Source: Natronomonas pharaonis DSM 2160 | Lineage (GTDB): Archaea > Halobacteriota > Halobacteria > Halobacteriales > Haloarculaceae | DNA: 64,000 nucleotides | Assembly: GCF_000026045.1 (NCBI RefSeq) | Contig: NC_007426.1 | Span: forward strand, 2,531,222 to 2,595,221 | Direction of reading: 5' to 3' | Shown: positions 40,577 through 49,064 of the stretch, one piece after another | How positions within the stretch are numbered: position 1 is the stretch's first letter | Layout: each line of letters opens with the position of its first letter | Translations under genes and position numbers: made by a program | Notes under the pieces: generated by a model | What the model was told of the DNA's origin: nothing | Database searches by the model: none | Seen by the model: only the letters and a program-made list of their open reading frames with translations

Positions 40577-41031
40577 TCCGTGACCTCGGCGAATCCATCG
40601 GTCGAACCGTCCTCGACGGCATCGGACGGGCGGTAAGCCGGGTACAGGAACAGCGGGCGCTCTCTGCTGACCTGCTGGAGAGCGACGAGGCCTATCTCGC
40701 TGTCTTTGATGCGCCCGGAGCGATGCCCGAAGACATCGACGTCACCTTTGATGACGGGACGCTCGACGTCCGCATCGATAGGGTGCGTGGATTCCACGGC
40801 GACTACGAGATGCGGTTCCCGGGACGTGGACAGACACTCCACGGCAGGGTTAGCTTACCCGACGGCGCTGTCGTCGCCGACGAGGCTGATGCGACGGTAA
40901 CAGCACACGGGACGCTTGAAATCCTCCTTCCGAAGGCCGACGGAGAAGACGCGAACGGCCGAGACGCGAACGGCGGTGGCGAGGGAAGCGACAGCGACGA
41001 TAGCGGCAAAGCGGAACGCGACGACAGCTAG
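40573..41031 (+). CDS. Hsp20/alpha-crystallin family protein
   Basis: This 152-aa protein has an N-terminal helix (LGESIGRTVLDGIGRAVSRV), an alpha-crystallin-like beta domain (YLAVFDAPGAMPEDIDVTFDDGTLDVRIDR, GRVSLPDGAVVADEADATVTAHGTLEILLPK) and a low-complexity acidic tail rich in D, G and N. The GTLEILLPK strand ends with the L-x-L type segment used for oligomerisation. A small heat-shock chaperone role is inferred. It overlaps by 4 bp the stop of the convergent gene. Confidence 0.8.
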   Translation: MIRDLGESIGRTVLDGIGRAVSRVQEQRALSADLLESDEAYLAVFDAPGAMPEDIDVTFDDGTLDVRIDRVRGFHGDYEMRFPGRGQTLHGRVSLPDGAVVADEADATVTAHGTLEILLPKADGEDANGRDANGGGEGSDSDDSGKAERDDS

Positions 41032-41684
41032 ACGACGTCGCCGCGGACGAGGGAGTCAGCTTCTTGGCGGTGCTTTTGGAGCTGTTCGGCCGCGGTCTCT
41101 GCCTCCGGGTCGTCGAGGCCGAGCATCGAAAGCGACTCGGCGAGGGTCGGAAAGACGAACTCGCCGGCGGCGAGTTTCTCGAAGGCCTCCTCGCTCGTTG
41201 TGCCACCGTCGTCGGTGTCGACCCACAGGCAGACGGCCCGCGGGTCAAGCAACTGCGTGTAGTCGCCGCGGGCCTGTGCGCCACGGAGCCGCTGGGTGAC
41301 GTTGTCCTCGAAACCGGTGTTGCAGACCTCCAGATGGAGCGGTTCATCCCCGAAGAGATACGCCGCCAGACATTGCTCGGGGGCGGCGTGACCGCTGGCG
41401 TTCGCCCGAACGCAGTCGGGGTTGGCCTCGGCCCACGCGGCTGAGACAGTCTTTCCGACGCCGGAGACGCCGAGTTCCGACTCGAATTCGGCTTCCCGCT
41501 CGGGAGCGTCCTTGAACAGTAGGTCCTTGGTGAGGTAGACCCCGAGGTAATCGACGGGGTCCAATCCGAGCACGAGGTCACCGAACACCCACACCTCCCG
41601 GACGGGAACGGGCGTCGGGTCCTCGGCGACGGTCTCAACAACGGACCGGAGCCGCTCGACTGCCGCATCGCGGCTGAGGCTCAT
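41028..41684 (-). CDS. Uncharacterised haloarchaeal protein (218 aa)
   Basis: A 218-aa soluble acidic protein with REVWVFGDLVLGLDPVDYLGVYLTKDLLFKDAPE and HAAPEQCLAAYLFGDEPLHLEVCNTGFEDNV; I connect it with an unnamed haloarchaeal family (possibly DUF7095) but no activity is known. There is no signal peptide, membrane span or P-loop. It stands divergent from ncsA with 124 bp between. Confidence 0.7.
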   Translation of the reverse strand: MSLSRDAAVERLRSVVETVAEDPTPVPVREVWVFGDLVLGLDPVDYLGVYLTKDLLFKDAPEREAEFESELGVSGVGKTVSAAWAEANPDCVRANASGHAAPEQCLAAYLFGDEPLHLEVCNTGFEDNVTQRLRGAQARGDYTQLLDPRAVCLWVDTDDGGTTSEEAFEKLAAGEFVFPTLAESLSMLGLDDPEAETAAEQLQKHRQEADSLVRGDVV

Positions 41685-41808
41685 AGCGCGGGTTAGACCC
41701 CGGAGCCGAAAACGGTTGTCGAACCGGCCGACGAGCTCGGGGCAGCACCTGCCTGTAGCCCTCAGTGAGTCGAAACGGGTATCCGGAGCAATCGATTACG
41801 CCCCGGTA

Positions 41809-42786
41809 ATGCAGTGCGACAAGTGCGGCGGCGAGGCTGTCATGCACGCCGCCTACTCGGGGATGCATCTCTGTGCGGAGCACTTCTGCCGGTCGGTCGA
41901 CTCCCGGGTTCGGAAACGGATCCGCGACGACGCCCTGCTGCCGGAGTCGGCATCACCGGACGACCCACAGACCTGGCTGATCGGCCTCTCCGGCGGCAAG
42001 GACAGCGTCGTTCTCACCCACATCCTCGATGAGACGTTCGCGGCGGACCCGCGGGTCGAACTCGTCGCGCTGACGATACACGAGGGCATCGAAGGCTACC
42101 GGGACGCCTCGCTGGAGGCCTGCAGAGAGTTGACCACCGACCTCGATATCGAACACGCGGTCGTCAACTACGCCGACGAGTACGGCGTCGAGATGGACAA
42201 CGTTGCCGAGGACGACCCGCTGGGGATGGCACCCTGTGCGTACTGTGGCGTCTTCCGACGTGACGCGCTGTCGGCGTACGCCGACGAGTACGGCGCGGAC
42301 AAGCTGTTGACCGGACACAACCTCGACGATGAGGCCCAAACCGCGATGATGAATCTCCTCTCCGGTGATATCAAACAGGTCGCAAAGCACTTCGACGCCT
42401 CGCTCGGGAGTTTTGAAGACCGAGCGGTCGACGGCGACCCGTTCGTTCCGCGGGCGAAGCCGCTCCGTGACATTCCTGAAAAGGAGGTCGCCCTCTATGC
42501 CCACCTCAAGGAACTCCCGTCACATATGGCGGAGTGTCCCCACGCCAGCGAGGCCTACCGCGGCGAGATTCAGGACCACCTCCACGAGCTCGAAGACGAA
42601 CACCCCGGTACGCGACACTCGATTATGTCCGGCTACGAGGAGCTTGCCCGCCTTGCGGCCGAGGCCTACCGCGACGACGGGGACGGCCCCCGCGGCGAGT
42701 GCGACCGCTGCGGTGCGCCGACCGACAACGAGGTCTGCCGGAAGTGCGAACTCGTCGATGCGGTCGACGGCGTGGCCGACGACTGA
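41809..42786 (+). CDS. ncsA: tRNA 2-thiolation protein NcsA
   Basis: This 325-aa enzyme is the archaeal homologue of Ncs6/TtuA that thiolates wobble uridine. It has an N-terminal zinc finger (CDKCGG and HxxxxC), the PP-loop LIGLSGGKDSVVL, a middle PCAYCGVFRR with iron-sulfur or catalytic cysteines, LLTGHNLDDEAQT and a C-terminal zinc finger (CDRCG and CRKC). ATG at 41809 begins MQCDKCGG at the finger. It uses SAMP-bound sulfur in haloarchaea (family knowledge). Confidence 0.93.
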   Translation: MQCDKCGGEAVMHAAYSGMHLCAEHFCRSVDSRVRKRIRDDALLPESASPDDPQTWLIGLSGGKDSVVLTHILDETFAADPRVELVALTIHEGIEGYRDASLEACRELTTDLDIEHAVVNYADEYGVEMDNVAEDDPLGMAPCAYCGVFRRDALSAYADEYGADKLLTGHNLDDEAQTAMMNLLSGDIKQVAKHFDASLGSFEDRAVDGDPFVPRAKPLRDIPEKEVALYAHLKELPSHMAECPHASEAYRGEIQDHLHELEDEHPGTRHSIMSGYEELARLAAEAYRDDGDGPRGECDRCGAPTDNEVCRKCELVDAVDGVADD

Positions 42787-42903
42787 CGGGCGTCAGCCGC
42801 GCGTCATACACGGTGTTTTACGACGTTCTTGTCACTTGACTAAACGTACAGTTACAGGAGAAACGCACGACAGCCGCGTGAAAATATATGTCGTTTGGGA
42901 AAC

Positions 42904-44109
42904 CTATCGGACTACGTCAACGCCGTTGTTCTTTTCGGCCTCGGAGCGACCGCCGTCGGTCTCGCTAATGCCGAGGTCGCGGCCGGTGTCAGCCGAATGG
43001 TCGGCCGGCGGCGTCGAGGAGAACTCCTCGTCGTCGACGCCTTCGATAGCACGCCGGGAGGCGTCGGCCTGCTTTTGGGTCGTCGGACCGAGAATCTGCG
43101 CCGACTGGACGCCGGTCATGATGGCCATCACGCGGACTTTGCCCTTGTACTCGTCTTGGATGCGTGCGCCCCAGATGACGTTCGCCGAGGCCTCCAGCCG
43201 CTCGGTGATGTTCTGAGCGATGCCCTCGGCCTCTTTCAGGGTGAGGTCGGGGCCGCCGGTGATGTGAACCAGCCCGCCGGATGCCCCGCGGTAGTCGACA
43301 TCCAAAAGCGGGTGGTTCATCGCGTCGTTGACGACCTCCTTCGTCTTGTTCTTGTCCTGCGTCTCGCCGACAAGCATCACCGCGACGCCGCCCTGGTTCA
43401 TGATGGATGTCATGTCGGCGTAGTCGAGGTTGATGAGCGACGGCTGGGTGATGGTCTCGGAGATGCCCTTGACCGTCTCGGCGATGATCTGGTCCATCAC
43501 TGAGAAGGCCTTGCCGATGGGCAGGTTCGGGACGTAGTCGAGCAGCCGGTTGTTATCGAGGACGATGATGGAGTCGGCCTCGTTGCGGAGCTTCTCGAGC
43601 CCCTCCTCGGCTTTGACGGTCCGAGCTCGTTCGACGTTGAACGGCGTCGAGACCATCCCGACGACGATTGCGCCCTGCTCCTTTGCGATCTTCGAGACGA
43701 CCGGCGCGGCACCGGTGCCGGTGCCGCCGCCCATACCGGCAGTCACAAAGACGAGGTCGGCCTCGCCGAGGACCTCCTTGATCGTCCCCTGAGCCATCTC
43801 GGTGGCCCGCTCGCCGACATCGGGCTCGCCGCCCGCGCCGAGCCCTTCGGTGAGGGACTTGCCGACGAGAATCTTCGTGTCGGCCTCGATCATCTTCAGG
43901 TGCTGTTTGTCGGTGTTGATAGCGATGGTGTCAGCGCCGTCAACGCCGATGTTGTACAGGCGATTGACGGTGTTGTTGCCCGCACCGCCGCAACCGACGA
44001 TGACGATGCGCGGGTCGCCGAACTCGTCGCCGTCGCCGCTGAGGTCGGCGTCCATGTCGCGCTGCTCGGCCTCGGCGTTCTCCAACGCGGAGTTGACAAT
44101 GTCTTGCAT
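42904..44109 (-). CDS. ftsZ2: Cell-division tubulin homologue FtsZ2
   Basis: This 401-aa GTPase forms the constricting ring. [16 protein letters not shown] is T1, [13 protein letters not shown] the tubulin signature (T4), [14 protein letters not shown] the S5 region, and [14 protein letters not shown] the T7 loop. The variable tail is acidic and ends [11 protein letters not shown]. The start [19 protein letters not shown] and the upstream cdrS identify it as FtsZ2 rather than FtsZ1. It is the last gene of the cdrL-cdrS-ftsZ2 group, 3 bp after cdrS. Confidence 0.95.
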   Translation of the reverse strand: MQDIVNSALENAEAEQRDMDADLSGDGDEFGDPRIVIVGCGGAGNNTVNRLYNIGVDGADTIAINTDKQHLKMIEADTKILVGKSLTEGLGAGGEPDVGERATEMAQGTIKEVLGEADLVFVTAGMGGGTGTGAAPVVSKIAKEQGAIVVGMVSTPFNVERARTVKAEEGLEKLRNEADSIIVLDNNRLLDYVPNLPIGKAFSVMDQIIAETVKGISETITQPSLINLDYADMTSIMNQGGVAVMLVGETQDKNKTKEVVNDAMNHPLLDVDYRGASGGLVHITGGPDLTLKEAEGIAQNITERLEASANVIWGARIQDEYKGKVRVMAIMTGVQSAQILGPTTQKQADASRRAIEGVDDEEFSSTPPADHSADTGRDLGISETDGGRSEAEKNNGVDVVR

Positions 44110-44112
44110 TGT

Positions 44113-44286
44113 CTACACCTTCGCCCAGGGCCGGTTCTGCTCCTGGGATTCTGTCTCTTGTTCATTTATCATCTCACGCACGGCAGAGCGAATCGCCTCG
44201 CTCCGGTTCGGGAACTGCCCCGTATCGACCATGCGCTCGACCTCCTCGATCTGCTGCTTCGGGATTCGTAGTGTCACACGCTCCAT
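44113..44286 (-). CDS. cdrS: Ribbon-helix-helix cell-division regulator CdrS
   Basis: This 57-aa protein has a MetJ/Arc fold: [19 protein letters not shown] provides the DNA-contacting strand, and [17 protein letters not shown] the second helix. In Halobacterium the homologue encoded directly upstream of ftsZ2 is known as CdrS and controls ftsZ2 and cell division. Here ftsZ2 begins 3 bp after it. The upstream region 44287-44503 holds inverted GTAAGACG sites that may be its own operator. Confidence 0.9.
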   Translation of the reverse strand: MERVTLRIPKQQIEEVERMVDTGQFPNRSEAIRSAVREMINEQETESQEQNRPWAKV

Positions 44287-44383
44287 ATTCTTTCCCCTCT
44301 GTTTTGCAGGTAAGACGACGTTGCACACGCGAGTCGTCCGCGTTTACACCTCGACACCGGTTCAGAGCGGCGTTTTCGATGGT

Positions 44384-44402
44384 GTAAGACGCGTCGTCTT
44401 AC
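44384..44402. promoter_or_regulatory. Palindromic operator at the cdrS-ftsZ2 promoter
   Basis: GTAAGACG-CGT-CGTCTTAC is an eight-base inverted repeat with a three-base spacer. It lies where transcription from the TATA element at 44427-44435 should start, about 100 bases before cdrS. Related half sites occur nearby: GTAAGACGACG at 44310, GTTTACACC at 44342, GTAAGACAC at 44448, CGTTTACGCG at 44471 and CGTTTACGAA at 44501. Autoregulation by CdrS or CdrL is inferred. Confidence 0.6.
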
Positions 44403-44426
44403 GCAATTGGATGCACAGAAGGAGAA

Positions 44427-44435
44427 TACTTAAAG
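44427..44435 (-). promoter_or_regulatory. TATA element for cdrS-ftsZ2
   Basis: On the minus strand CTTTAAGTA lies about 25 bases before the centre of the palindrome at 44384-44402 and 141 bases before the cdrS ATG. It implies a long 5' untranslated region, unusual for haloarchaea. Confidence 0.55.
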
Positions 44436-44503
44436 ATTTGGGCCATCGTAAGACACTGAAGCAGAAACGCCGTTTACGCGTCCAAAAGTGCTGTTTTCAC
44501 CGT

Positions 44504-45061
44504 TTACGAATCCTTGAGAACGTCTGCCGCGGGGGTTCGGCGGCCGCAGCTCGGACAGAACCCCCAGTCGGAACGGAGCTCGTCGCCACACTCACAGAAG
44601 ACGCGGTGGGAAGCCTTTTCGCCACAGTTCGGGCAGTAAACATCAGAGGGCGACAGGTCTTCCCCGCACTGTTTACACGATTCGGCGTCGGTGTCAGACG
44701 CGCCGGCGGTATCCTCGGCTGGCGTCTTACGGCTCTCGTCTGTTCCGTGTGACATCTCAGCTGAATCGCCAGACAGCGAGATGTTTACGTTGACGTCCTG
44801 CGGCTCGCGCGGTGTGTATGACGCGCCGAGGTGCCCGCCCAGCCGTTCGTCGAGGATGGCGTCGACCCGCTCGGCGATGAGGTCGTCAAGCGAGTCGTCT
44901 ATCGACCCTCCATTGTCGGTCGGCGGCCGGCCGCCGGTGTCTCCTCCAGCGTCGTCAAGATACTCCCGGAGCGCCTCCCGCATGACCTCACTCTTGGAGG
45001 CGTCGAACGTCTCCAGTTGACGGATGAGGTCTTCGTCCGCCCGGAAGGTTATCTTGCTCAT
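44504..45061 (-). CDS. cdrL: RHH and zinc-ribbon regulator CdrL
   Basis: This 185-aa protein begins with a ribbon-helix-helix domain ([20 protein letters not shown], then [19 protein letters not shown]). A disordered acidic middle is followed by a double zinc ribbon, [20 protein letters not shown] and CPSCGRRTP. It matches the long cell-division regulator found upstream of cdrS in haloarchaea, which represses or activates the cdrS-ftsZ2 unit. It is followed by the regulatory gap of 217 bp before cdrS. Confidence 0.88.
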   Translation of the reverse strand: MSKITFRADEDLIRQLETFDASKSEVMREALREYLDDAGGDTGGRPPTDNGGSIDDSLDDLIAERVDAILDERLGGHLGASYTPREPQDVNVNISLSGDSAEMSHGTDESRKTPAEDTAGASDTDAESCKQCGEDLSPSDVYCPNCGEKASHRVFCECGDELRSDWGFCPSCGRRTPAADVLKDS

Positions 45062-45200
45062 CGTCTGTCCGACAGTTGTGTGGGACAGTATTTCAATCCT
45101 TCCCGCGTGTCTGCCGGCTGTCAGACACTGTGTGGGAACCCCACACTCCAGCCGGAGGTCAAAACCGTTAAGTCCCGCAGTCGCTTTCTGTCGAGTACGC

Positions 45201-45274
45201 CCGCCCTTAGCTCAGACTGGTAGAGCAGTCGACTGTAGATCGACTTGTCCCCCGTTCAAATCGGGGAGGGCGGA
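45201..45274 (+). tRNA. tRNA-Tyr (anticodon GTA)
   Basis: The acceptor arm CCGCCCT pairs with AGGGCGG, with discriminator A at 45274. The anticodon stem GTCGA/TCGAC encloses the loop CTGTAGA, so the anticodon is GTA. The T arm CCCCGTTCAAATCGGGG is canonical. No intron is present and CCA is not encoded. A TTAAG element 30 bases upstream (45168-45172) is the probable promoter. Its 3' end is the attachment site of the provirus. Confidence 0.95.
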
Positions 45275-45276
45275 CT
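45262..45276. repeat. attL, 15-bp direct repeat in tRNA-Tyr
   Basis: CGGGGAGGGCGGACT comprises the last 13 bases of the tRNA gene plus CT. An identical copy lies at 59649-59663, 51 bases after the integrase stop. Left of this copy the tRNA is complete. Confidence 0.9.
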
Positions 45277-45314
45277 CAATTTCCTGCCGAAGCGTGTTGC
45301 ACCCCAATAGCTAC

Positions 45315-45331
45315 GTTTACGCGCAGTAAAC
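45315..45331. promoter_or_regulatory. GTTTAC inverted repeat at the provirus left end
   Basis: GTTTACGCGCAGTAAAC has six-base arms and a five-base spacer. The 10-mer CGTTTACGCG is also present at 44471 in the host cdrL-cdrS gap. It lies 119 bases before the first provirus gene and may be an operator. Confidence 0.45.
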
Positions 45332-45449
45332 AACCTAAGACGCCGAATTCGCATTCTCAAAATCGGCGTCAAAATCCGGATTGGAACTGGACACAAGCCA
45401 CGGGTCCGCTACGTCCGGCGGGTTCTGTAGCTGAAACGGGGGGATACGC

Positions 45450-45683
45450 GTGACGCAGTTGTCGCTGACCGACTTCGACAGCGACGGCTGTGACGACGGC
45501 CTCACCGAGCTGACCGAGGCCGAACGCGAAGCCTACGTCGCGGTCGAACAGGACGGCGTCGGCGTTCGGGAGTTCGCCCGAGAGACTGAGCGCCGGCCCG
45601 GCACCGTTGGTAACCTCCTACGCCGCGCCCGGATGCGGCTGGGGGAAGACGACGCTGACCAGGAGGTGACCGAGACGTGGTGA
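45450..45683 (+). CDS. Provirus HTH protein (77 aa)
   Basis: A 77-aa protein from GTG 45450. LTEAEREAYVAVEQDGVGVREFARETERRPGTVGNLLRRARMRL is a sigma-70 region 4-like helix-turn-helix, as in small viral or plasmid regulators. The following zinc-finger gene overlaps its stop (GTGA). It is the first gene after attL and probably controls replication or the switch to lysis. One of the 9-mer copies (45605) lies in its recognition-helix codons. Confidence 0.75.
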   Translation: MTQLSLTDFDSDGCDDGLTELTEAEREAYVAVEQDGVGVREFARETERRPGTVGNLLRRARMRLGEDDADQEVTETW

Positions 45684-45784
45684 CCTGCCCCGTCTGCGGC
45701 GAATCCTCGACGAAAATCTATCGCTGCACCAGCTGTGGTGCCGACCTCGTCGAAACAGGCACCGAAGGGAGGGAAGACGCGTGA
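45680..45784 (+). CDS. Provirus zinc-ribbon microprotein (34 aa)
   Basis: VTCPVCGESSTKIYRCTSCG then ADLVETGTEG. Two CxxC pairs form a complete zinc ribbon in only 34 residues. It starts at GTG 45680 (or 45677) overlapping the previous stop, and its own stop overlaps the GTG start of the Rep gene. The strict coupling between three genes supports coding. Confidence 0.65.
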   Translation: MTCPVCGESSTKIYRCTSCGADLVETGTEGREDA

Positions 45785-47433
45785 ACGCCGAACTCATCGA
45801 GCCCGCTTGGCACGAGGTCGCCGTCAACCTCATCTTCGGCGACGACGGCCACTGCTGCTCCCACGGCCTCGAACCCTTCTACGCCGCCGAGCGAATCGTC
45901 CGCAACAACGGCGGTTCGAAGCGCGGCCGCTGCCAAGTCAACGGCCACACCGTCTCCCTGCAACTGTACTACCAAGACTCCGGCATCGGCTCGCTAAACC
46001 ACCCTTCCACTGACCTTGATACCATCCGCGAGTTCCGTATCTCGTGGGAAATCGTTGACGAAGACGACGACGTGGGCGAACGGTCGGGTAACATCCACAT
46101 CGCACCACGCACCCCGAAGATGACCGACACAAACGGGGACAGCATCTCAACGCCGCCGGACCTCACCGGCGTCAACTGCACCGTCAAGGGCAGCAACTTC
46201 CCGCTCGAAGAGTACGACGCGCTGCTACATCGGGCGACCAGCGCCCTCGGCTTCAACGAGCGGTATTTCTCCCCCGACCGGATTCACCAAGAGTACAGCA
46301 ACATTCAGGACGCCGCCCGCTACGTCCGGCTGATTCGAAACGAAACCGGGACGATTCACGCCGTCGACGGCGTCATCGCCCGCATCTCGAACTTGCTTGC
46401 CAGCGACCGCTCGGGCTATCGCAAGCACGTCGCTGACGACACCGAGGCTCCCGGCTACTACCACACGGCCACCATCGGCCCGAAGCGGGCCAGCGAGTTG
46501 GTCGACCAGCATCATCTGCCGAAGGAAATCAAACACTACCTGCCACGGGAATCAGACAGCCTCGACCCCGAAAACCCCGTCTACCATCCGAAGCTCGAAG
46601 CGTCACTACAGGTGTCCCGCGTCGACGGGCCGGTTCAGTGGTCGGAACGGTCCCGCGTTGCTCGCGAACTTGACGAAGTGCTGTTGAACGTGCTTCGATG
46701 GGAGGACTTCCCTGTCACCGACGACGAGCTCGAAGCCGGCGACCGTGACGGCGGTGATCCGCCCGGCGGCCGCGGCCCCTTCGTCGAAGACGAATACTTC
46801 GGTGCCGAGACGAGCCGGCGGCAGCGCCGCCTCCTGGACGACCCGACGCCAGAGCTGCAAGACCAACAGGAGTCGTTGGTAATGAAGCATCTCGCGGGCG
46901 GCTTCGAGGACAGCGACGCCGACGTACTCGACGCCCTGGTAACCGACGGCGGTGAGGTGTCACCGCAGGACATTGCTGAACAGAAGGACTGGCACGTCGA
47001 GACGATCTACAAGGCCGTCGACCGGCTGGAGGACATCATCGACCACAGTTACGGAGAGCTGTCGCTACGGTCCCACCACATCGCCGAAAAGGTCTGTGAG
47101 TACGTCCAGTCGGCGCGACGGAGTGCGGTGGACGCGGCGGAGACGTTGGCGCGGTCGCTCGAACACGAGGTCGGTCTGGAGCTGGCGAACGATGCGCTCG
47201 TCGAGTGGGTCGACCGGTTCGGCGTCGACGTTGAAGACCGTCGCGACGCCCAGCTGGCGCTTCGGTTCGGTCGTGTCGAGATGACCCGCGAGGAGTTCAG
47301 CGTCGCCTTGACGACAGGGCTCCACCAGTGGATGCAGGCGGGGTGGAAGCGCGAGCGGTTCCTGGAGGCCGAGGTCGAGGTCCGGCTGGACGGCGGTCGG
47401 TACCAGATGCGGGCGTATGACCTGATGGGCTGA
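45781..47433 (+). CDS. Putative replication protein of the provirus (550 aa)
   Basis: A 550-aa protein beginning at GTG 45781. The N-terminal 330 residues form a conserved haloarchaeal plasmid/virus domain (WHEVAVNLIFGDDGHCCSHGLEPFYAAERI, FRISWEIVDED, GYYHTATIGPKRASELV). The C-terminal part has a winged helix (SDADVLDALVTDGGEVSPQDIAEQKDWHVETIYKAVDRL) and helices. It lacks rolling-circle HUH motifs that I can see. Position directly after the regulators and before a cluster of inverted repeats suggests initiation of replication. Function inferred. Confidence 0.65.
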   Translation: MNAELIEPAWHEVAVNLIFGDDGHCCSHGLEPFYAAERIVRNNGGSKRGRCQVNGHTVSLQLYYQDSGIGSLNHPSTDLDTIREFRISWEIVDEDDDVGERSGNIHIAPRTPKMTDTNGDSISTPPDLTGVNCTVKGSNFPLEEYDALLHRATSALGFNERYFSPDRIHQEYSNIQDAARYVRLIRNETGTIHAVDGVIARISNLLASDRSGYRKHVADDTEAPGYYHTATIGPKRASELVDQHHLPKEIKHYLPRESDSLDPENPVYHPKLEASLQVSRVDGPVQWSERSRVARELDEVLLNVLRWEDFPVTDDELEAGDRDGGDPPGGRGPFVEDEYFGAETSRRQRRLLDDPTPELQDQQESLVMKHLAGGFEDSDADVLDALVTDGGEVSPQDIAEQKDWHVETIYKAVDRLEDIIDHSYGELSLRSHHIAEKVCEYVQSARRSAVDAAETLARSLEHEVGLELANDALVEWVDRFGVDVEDRRDAQLALRFGRVEMTREEFSVALTTGLHQWMQAGWKRERFLEAEVEVRLDGGRYQMRAYDLMG

Positions 47434-47570
47434 CCGGCGGCTGGATAGAGGCATCACTGTCTTTTTGTTCGGGGCTTCGAGACTATTCTGTACGCTGAGG
47501 GGCTGTACCGCCACCATCCGGTTTGACCCTCTGTTTCAGGTGGAGTTTTCGGGGTGTTGAGCCGTGGGTA

Positions 47571-47654
47571 TCGAGACGGTCTCGACGGCGCTGGGCGGCT
47601 CGAAATCCGGGGGGACCCCTTGGATTCCCGCTTAGGGTGTGGTTAAGACCACAC
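47571..47654. other. Cluster of inverted repeats after rep, candidate origin
   Basis: Three dyads lie within 84 bases: TCGAGAC-G-GTCTCGA at 47571-47585; AATCC and GGATT flanking GGGG-GGA-CCCC at 47604-47626; and GTGTGGT-TAAG-ACCACAC at 47637-47654. The surrounding gap from 47434 to 47849 (416 bp) contains no supported gene. A position just downstream of rep makes it the best candidate for the replication origin. Confidence 0.45.
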
Positions 47655-47849
47655 AATTCAAACTACCAGCCAGCAATTCGGCGAAAGCGCACGCGAAACG
47701 CCCCCTGAGGGCGCGCAAAAGATTTTGAGATTATTGACCTGTTGACGCCTTTAATCAATGACAGGTTTCGGCAGTCGTGCTGAATAGAGGGCGCGAGTCT
47801 TGCAGAATGCGGAGCTACTACGCTGTTTCGGGGCGACGGATACTCGGAC

Positions 47850-48224
47850 TCACCCGTCGCGAGCCCACTCAACAGCCTCGGTACGATCTTCAGTCGTCAG
47901 CGTGTCCAATCCACCAGTCTCGACTTTTCCACGTAACGACAGCGCCTTGATTCCGTCAGCGACGACCGCCCACCGCTCGATGCCAGCTTGCTCGGCTCGC
48001 TGTGCGGATTTCTCCCAGACTTCGAAGACCTGCTCGTTGAAGGCGTCGTCAAGCTTGACCACAGTCACCATTCCATCCACATTATACTGATCCAACAAAT
48101 CCTCGTAGACTGGATATGCGTCCTCGCGGAATGCCGACAGCTCCATGCCAGGCAAGAACTCCCAGATCATCACGCCGTCGTCAATCTCAACTGTCCATCC
48201 GTCACCACGCTGTTTTTCCGACAT
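47850..48224 (-). CDS. SpoIIAA-like (STAS-fold) protein
   Basis: This 124-aa protein has GDGWTVEIDDGVMIWEFLPGMELSAFREDAYPVYEDLLDQ, then MVTVVKLDDAFNEQVFEVWEKSAQRAEQAGIERWAVVADGIKAL, the pattern of SpoIIAA-like/STAS single-domain proteins. These often bind partners or lipids. It lies inside the provirus on the minus strand, separated from other genes by AT-richer gaps, so it is probably a cargo or host-interaction gene. No virus homologue is known to me. Confidence 0.65.
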   Translation of the reverse strand: MSEKQRGDGWTVEIDDGVMIWEFLPGMELSAFREDAYPVYEDLLDQYNVDGMVTVVKLDDAFNEQVFEVWEKSAQRAEQAGIERWAVVADGIKALSLRGKVETGGLDTLTTEDRTEAVEWARDG

Positions 48225-48488
48225 ACCAAACGCTCGCCTCCGCTTACAATTATTCTTTACTTCTTGTCCTACGATTGCACTGGCCCGTGGTGTTATTACT
48301 AAAAGATCCCAGAACAGCAGATATCATTGGCTCTGACTATACTGGTGACTTTCTGATGGATAGATTCTCTATATTCAGCAGTCCGTTTCCCTCAGAATCG
48401 TGAGCGGTCGCACTCCTCGTATAGGTAGCGAGGATTCAGTTCAGTTGTCCACCAGCCGTGTTTGTCAGCAAGAGGCTCAACAGACAGG

Positions 48489-48770
48489 TTATTGAACATT
48501 AGCGTCGACTCTGACGGAAACCTCGAACGAAGTGGTCCGCGTCGAAAGAGTCTCTGCCATCTCTCTGCGCTGCTGCTCGGTCAAATCGTCGCGGGCCAGT
48601 ACTTCGTGGGCGGCCTCGACCAGCTGGGCGACATCATCGCAGGCGAACGCCACGGCGTTGCTCCGATTGCAGTCGTAGAACTCTGCTGCCTTCTCCATCG
48701 CATCAAATCGCCACTCGTTGCCATCTCCGGTCCGGATTCGGACCGATCCGGGAACCTCTTGGTCGGCCAT
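48489..48770 (-). CDS. Small uncharacterised provirus protein (93 aa)
   Basis: MADQEVPGSVRIRTGDGNEWRF begins a 93-aa protein with FDAMEKAAEFYDCNRSNAVAFACDDVAQLVEAAHEVLARDDLTEQQRREMAETLSTR. Its helical, RHH-like middle (NRSNAVAFACDDVAQLVEAAHEVL) suggests DNA binding. The family occurs widely in haloarchaea without a known job. ATG 48770 is preferred to GTG 48782. The TATA element at 48827-48834 fits a start at or near this point. Confidence 0.65.
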   Translation of the reverse strand: MADQEVPGSVRIRTGDGNEWRFDAMEKAAEFYDCNRSNAVAFACDDVAQLVEAAHEVLARDDLTEQQRREMAETLSTRTTSFEVSVRVDANVQ

Positions 48771-48826
48771 GCTCGTGAACACAACCCGCTATTCCTAGAG
48801 TTCTGCGGTCGTCCAAGCGGTCAGCG

Positions 48827-48834
48827 TATATAAA
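48827..48834 (-). promoter_or_regulatory. TATA element for the 93-aa gene
   Basis: TATATAAA (TTTATATA on the minus strand) lies 57-64 bases before ATG 48770 and 45-52 before GTG 48782. It is one of the few strong TATA boxes in the provirus. Confidence 0.5.
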
Positions 48835-48896
48835 CAACGTGTCATTCGCGGTGAGGCACAGCTGTCAGTCGCCGTCAGCACCAACGGACCCACCTG

Positions 48897-48934
48897 AATA
48901 TGAACACGACCACAGCCCTGTTCGTGTTCATATT
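48897..48934. other. Long perfect inverted repeat in the provirus
   Basis: AATATGAACACGA pairs perfectly with TCGTGTTCATATT (13 bp) around a 12-base loop. Inside the loop ACAG pairs with CTGT. The site lies in a 282-bp gene-free gap (48783-49064) between the 93-aa gene and the end of the minus-strand operon. It could be a terminator for the operon read on the minus strand, or a protein or processing site. Confidence 0.7.
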
Positions 48935-49064
48935 GCGGACCCGCCGCATCTCGATGTGCAACCGCGTGCGGTCACACCGAAACACCCGCTACAGGTACCT
49001 CAGGGGGAGGGGGTAACACCGGGGCTATGCGCGCGAGCGCGAAGCAAAATCGTTGGTAAGAAAA

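Noticed and set aside
48225..48488. 264-bp AT-richer gap in the provirus
   Set aside because: No frame, strong dyad or tRNA-like structure could be supported. It probably holds only the promoter of the SpoIIAA-like gene.
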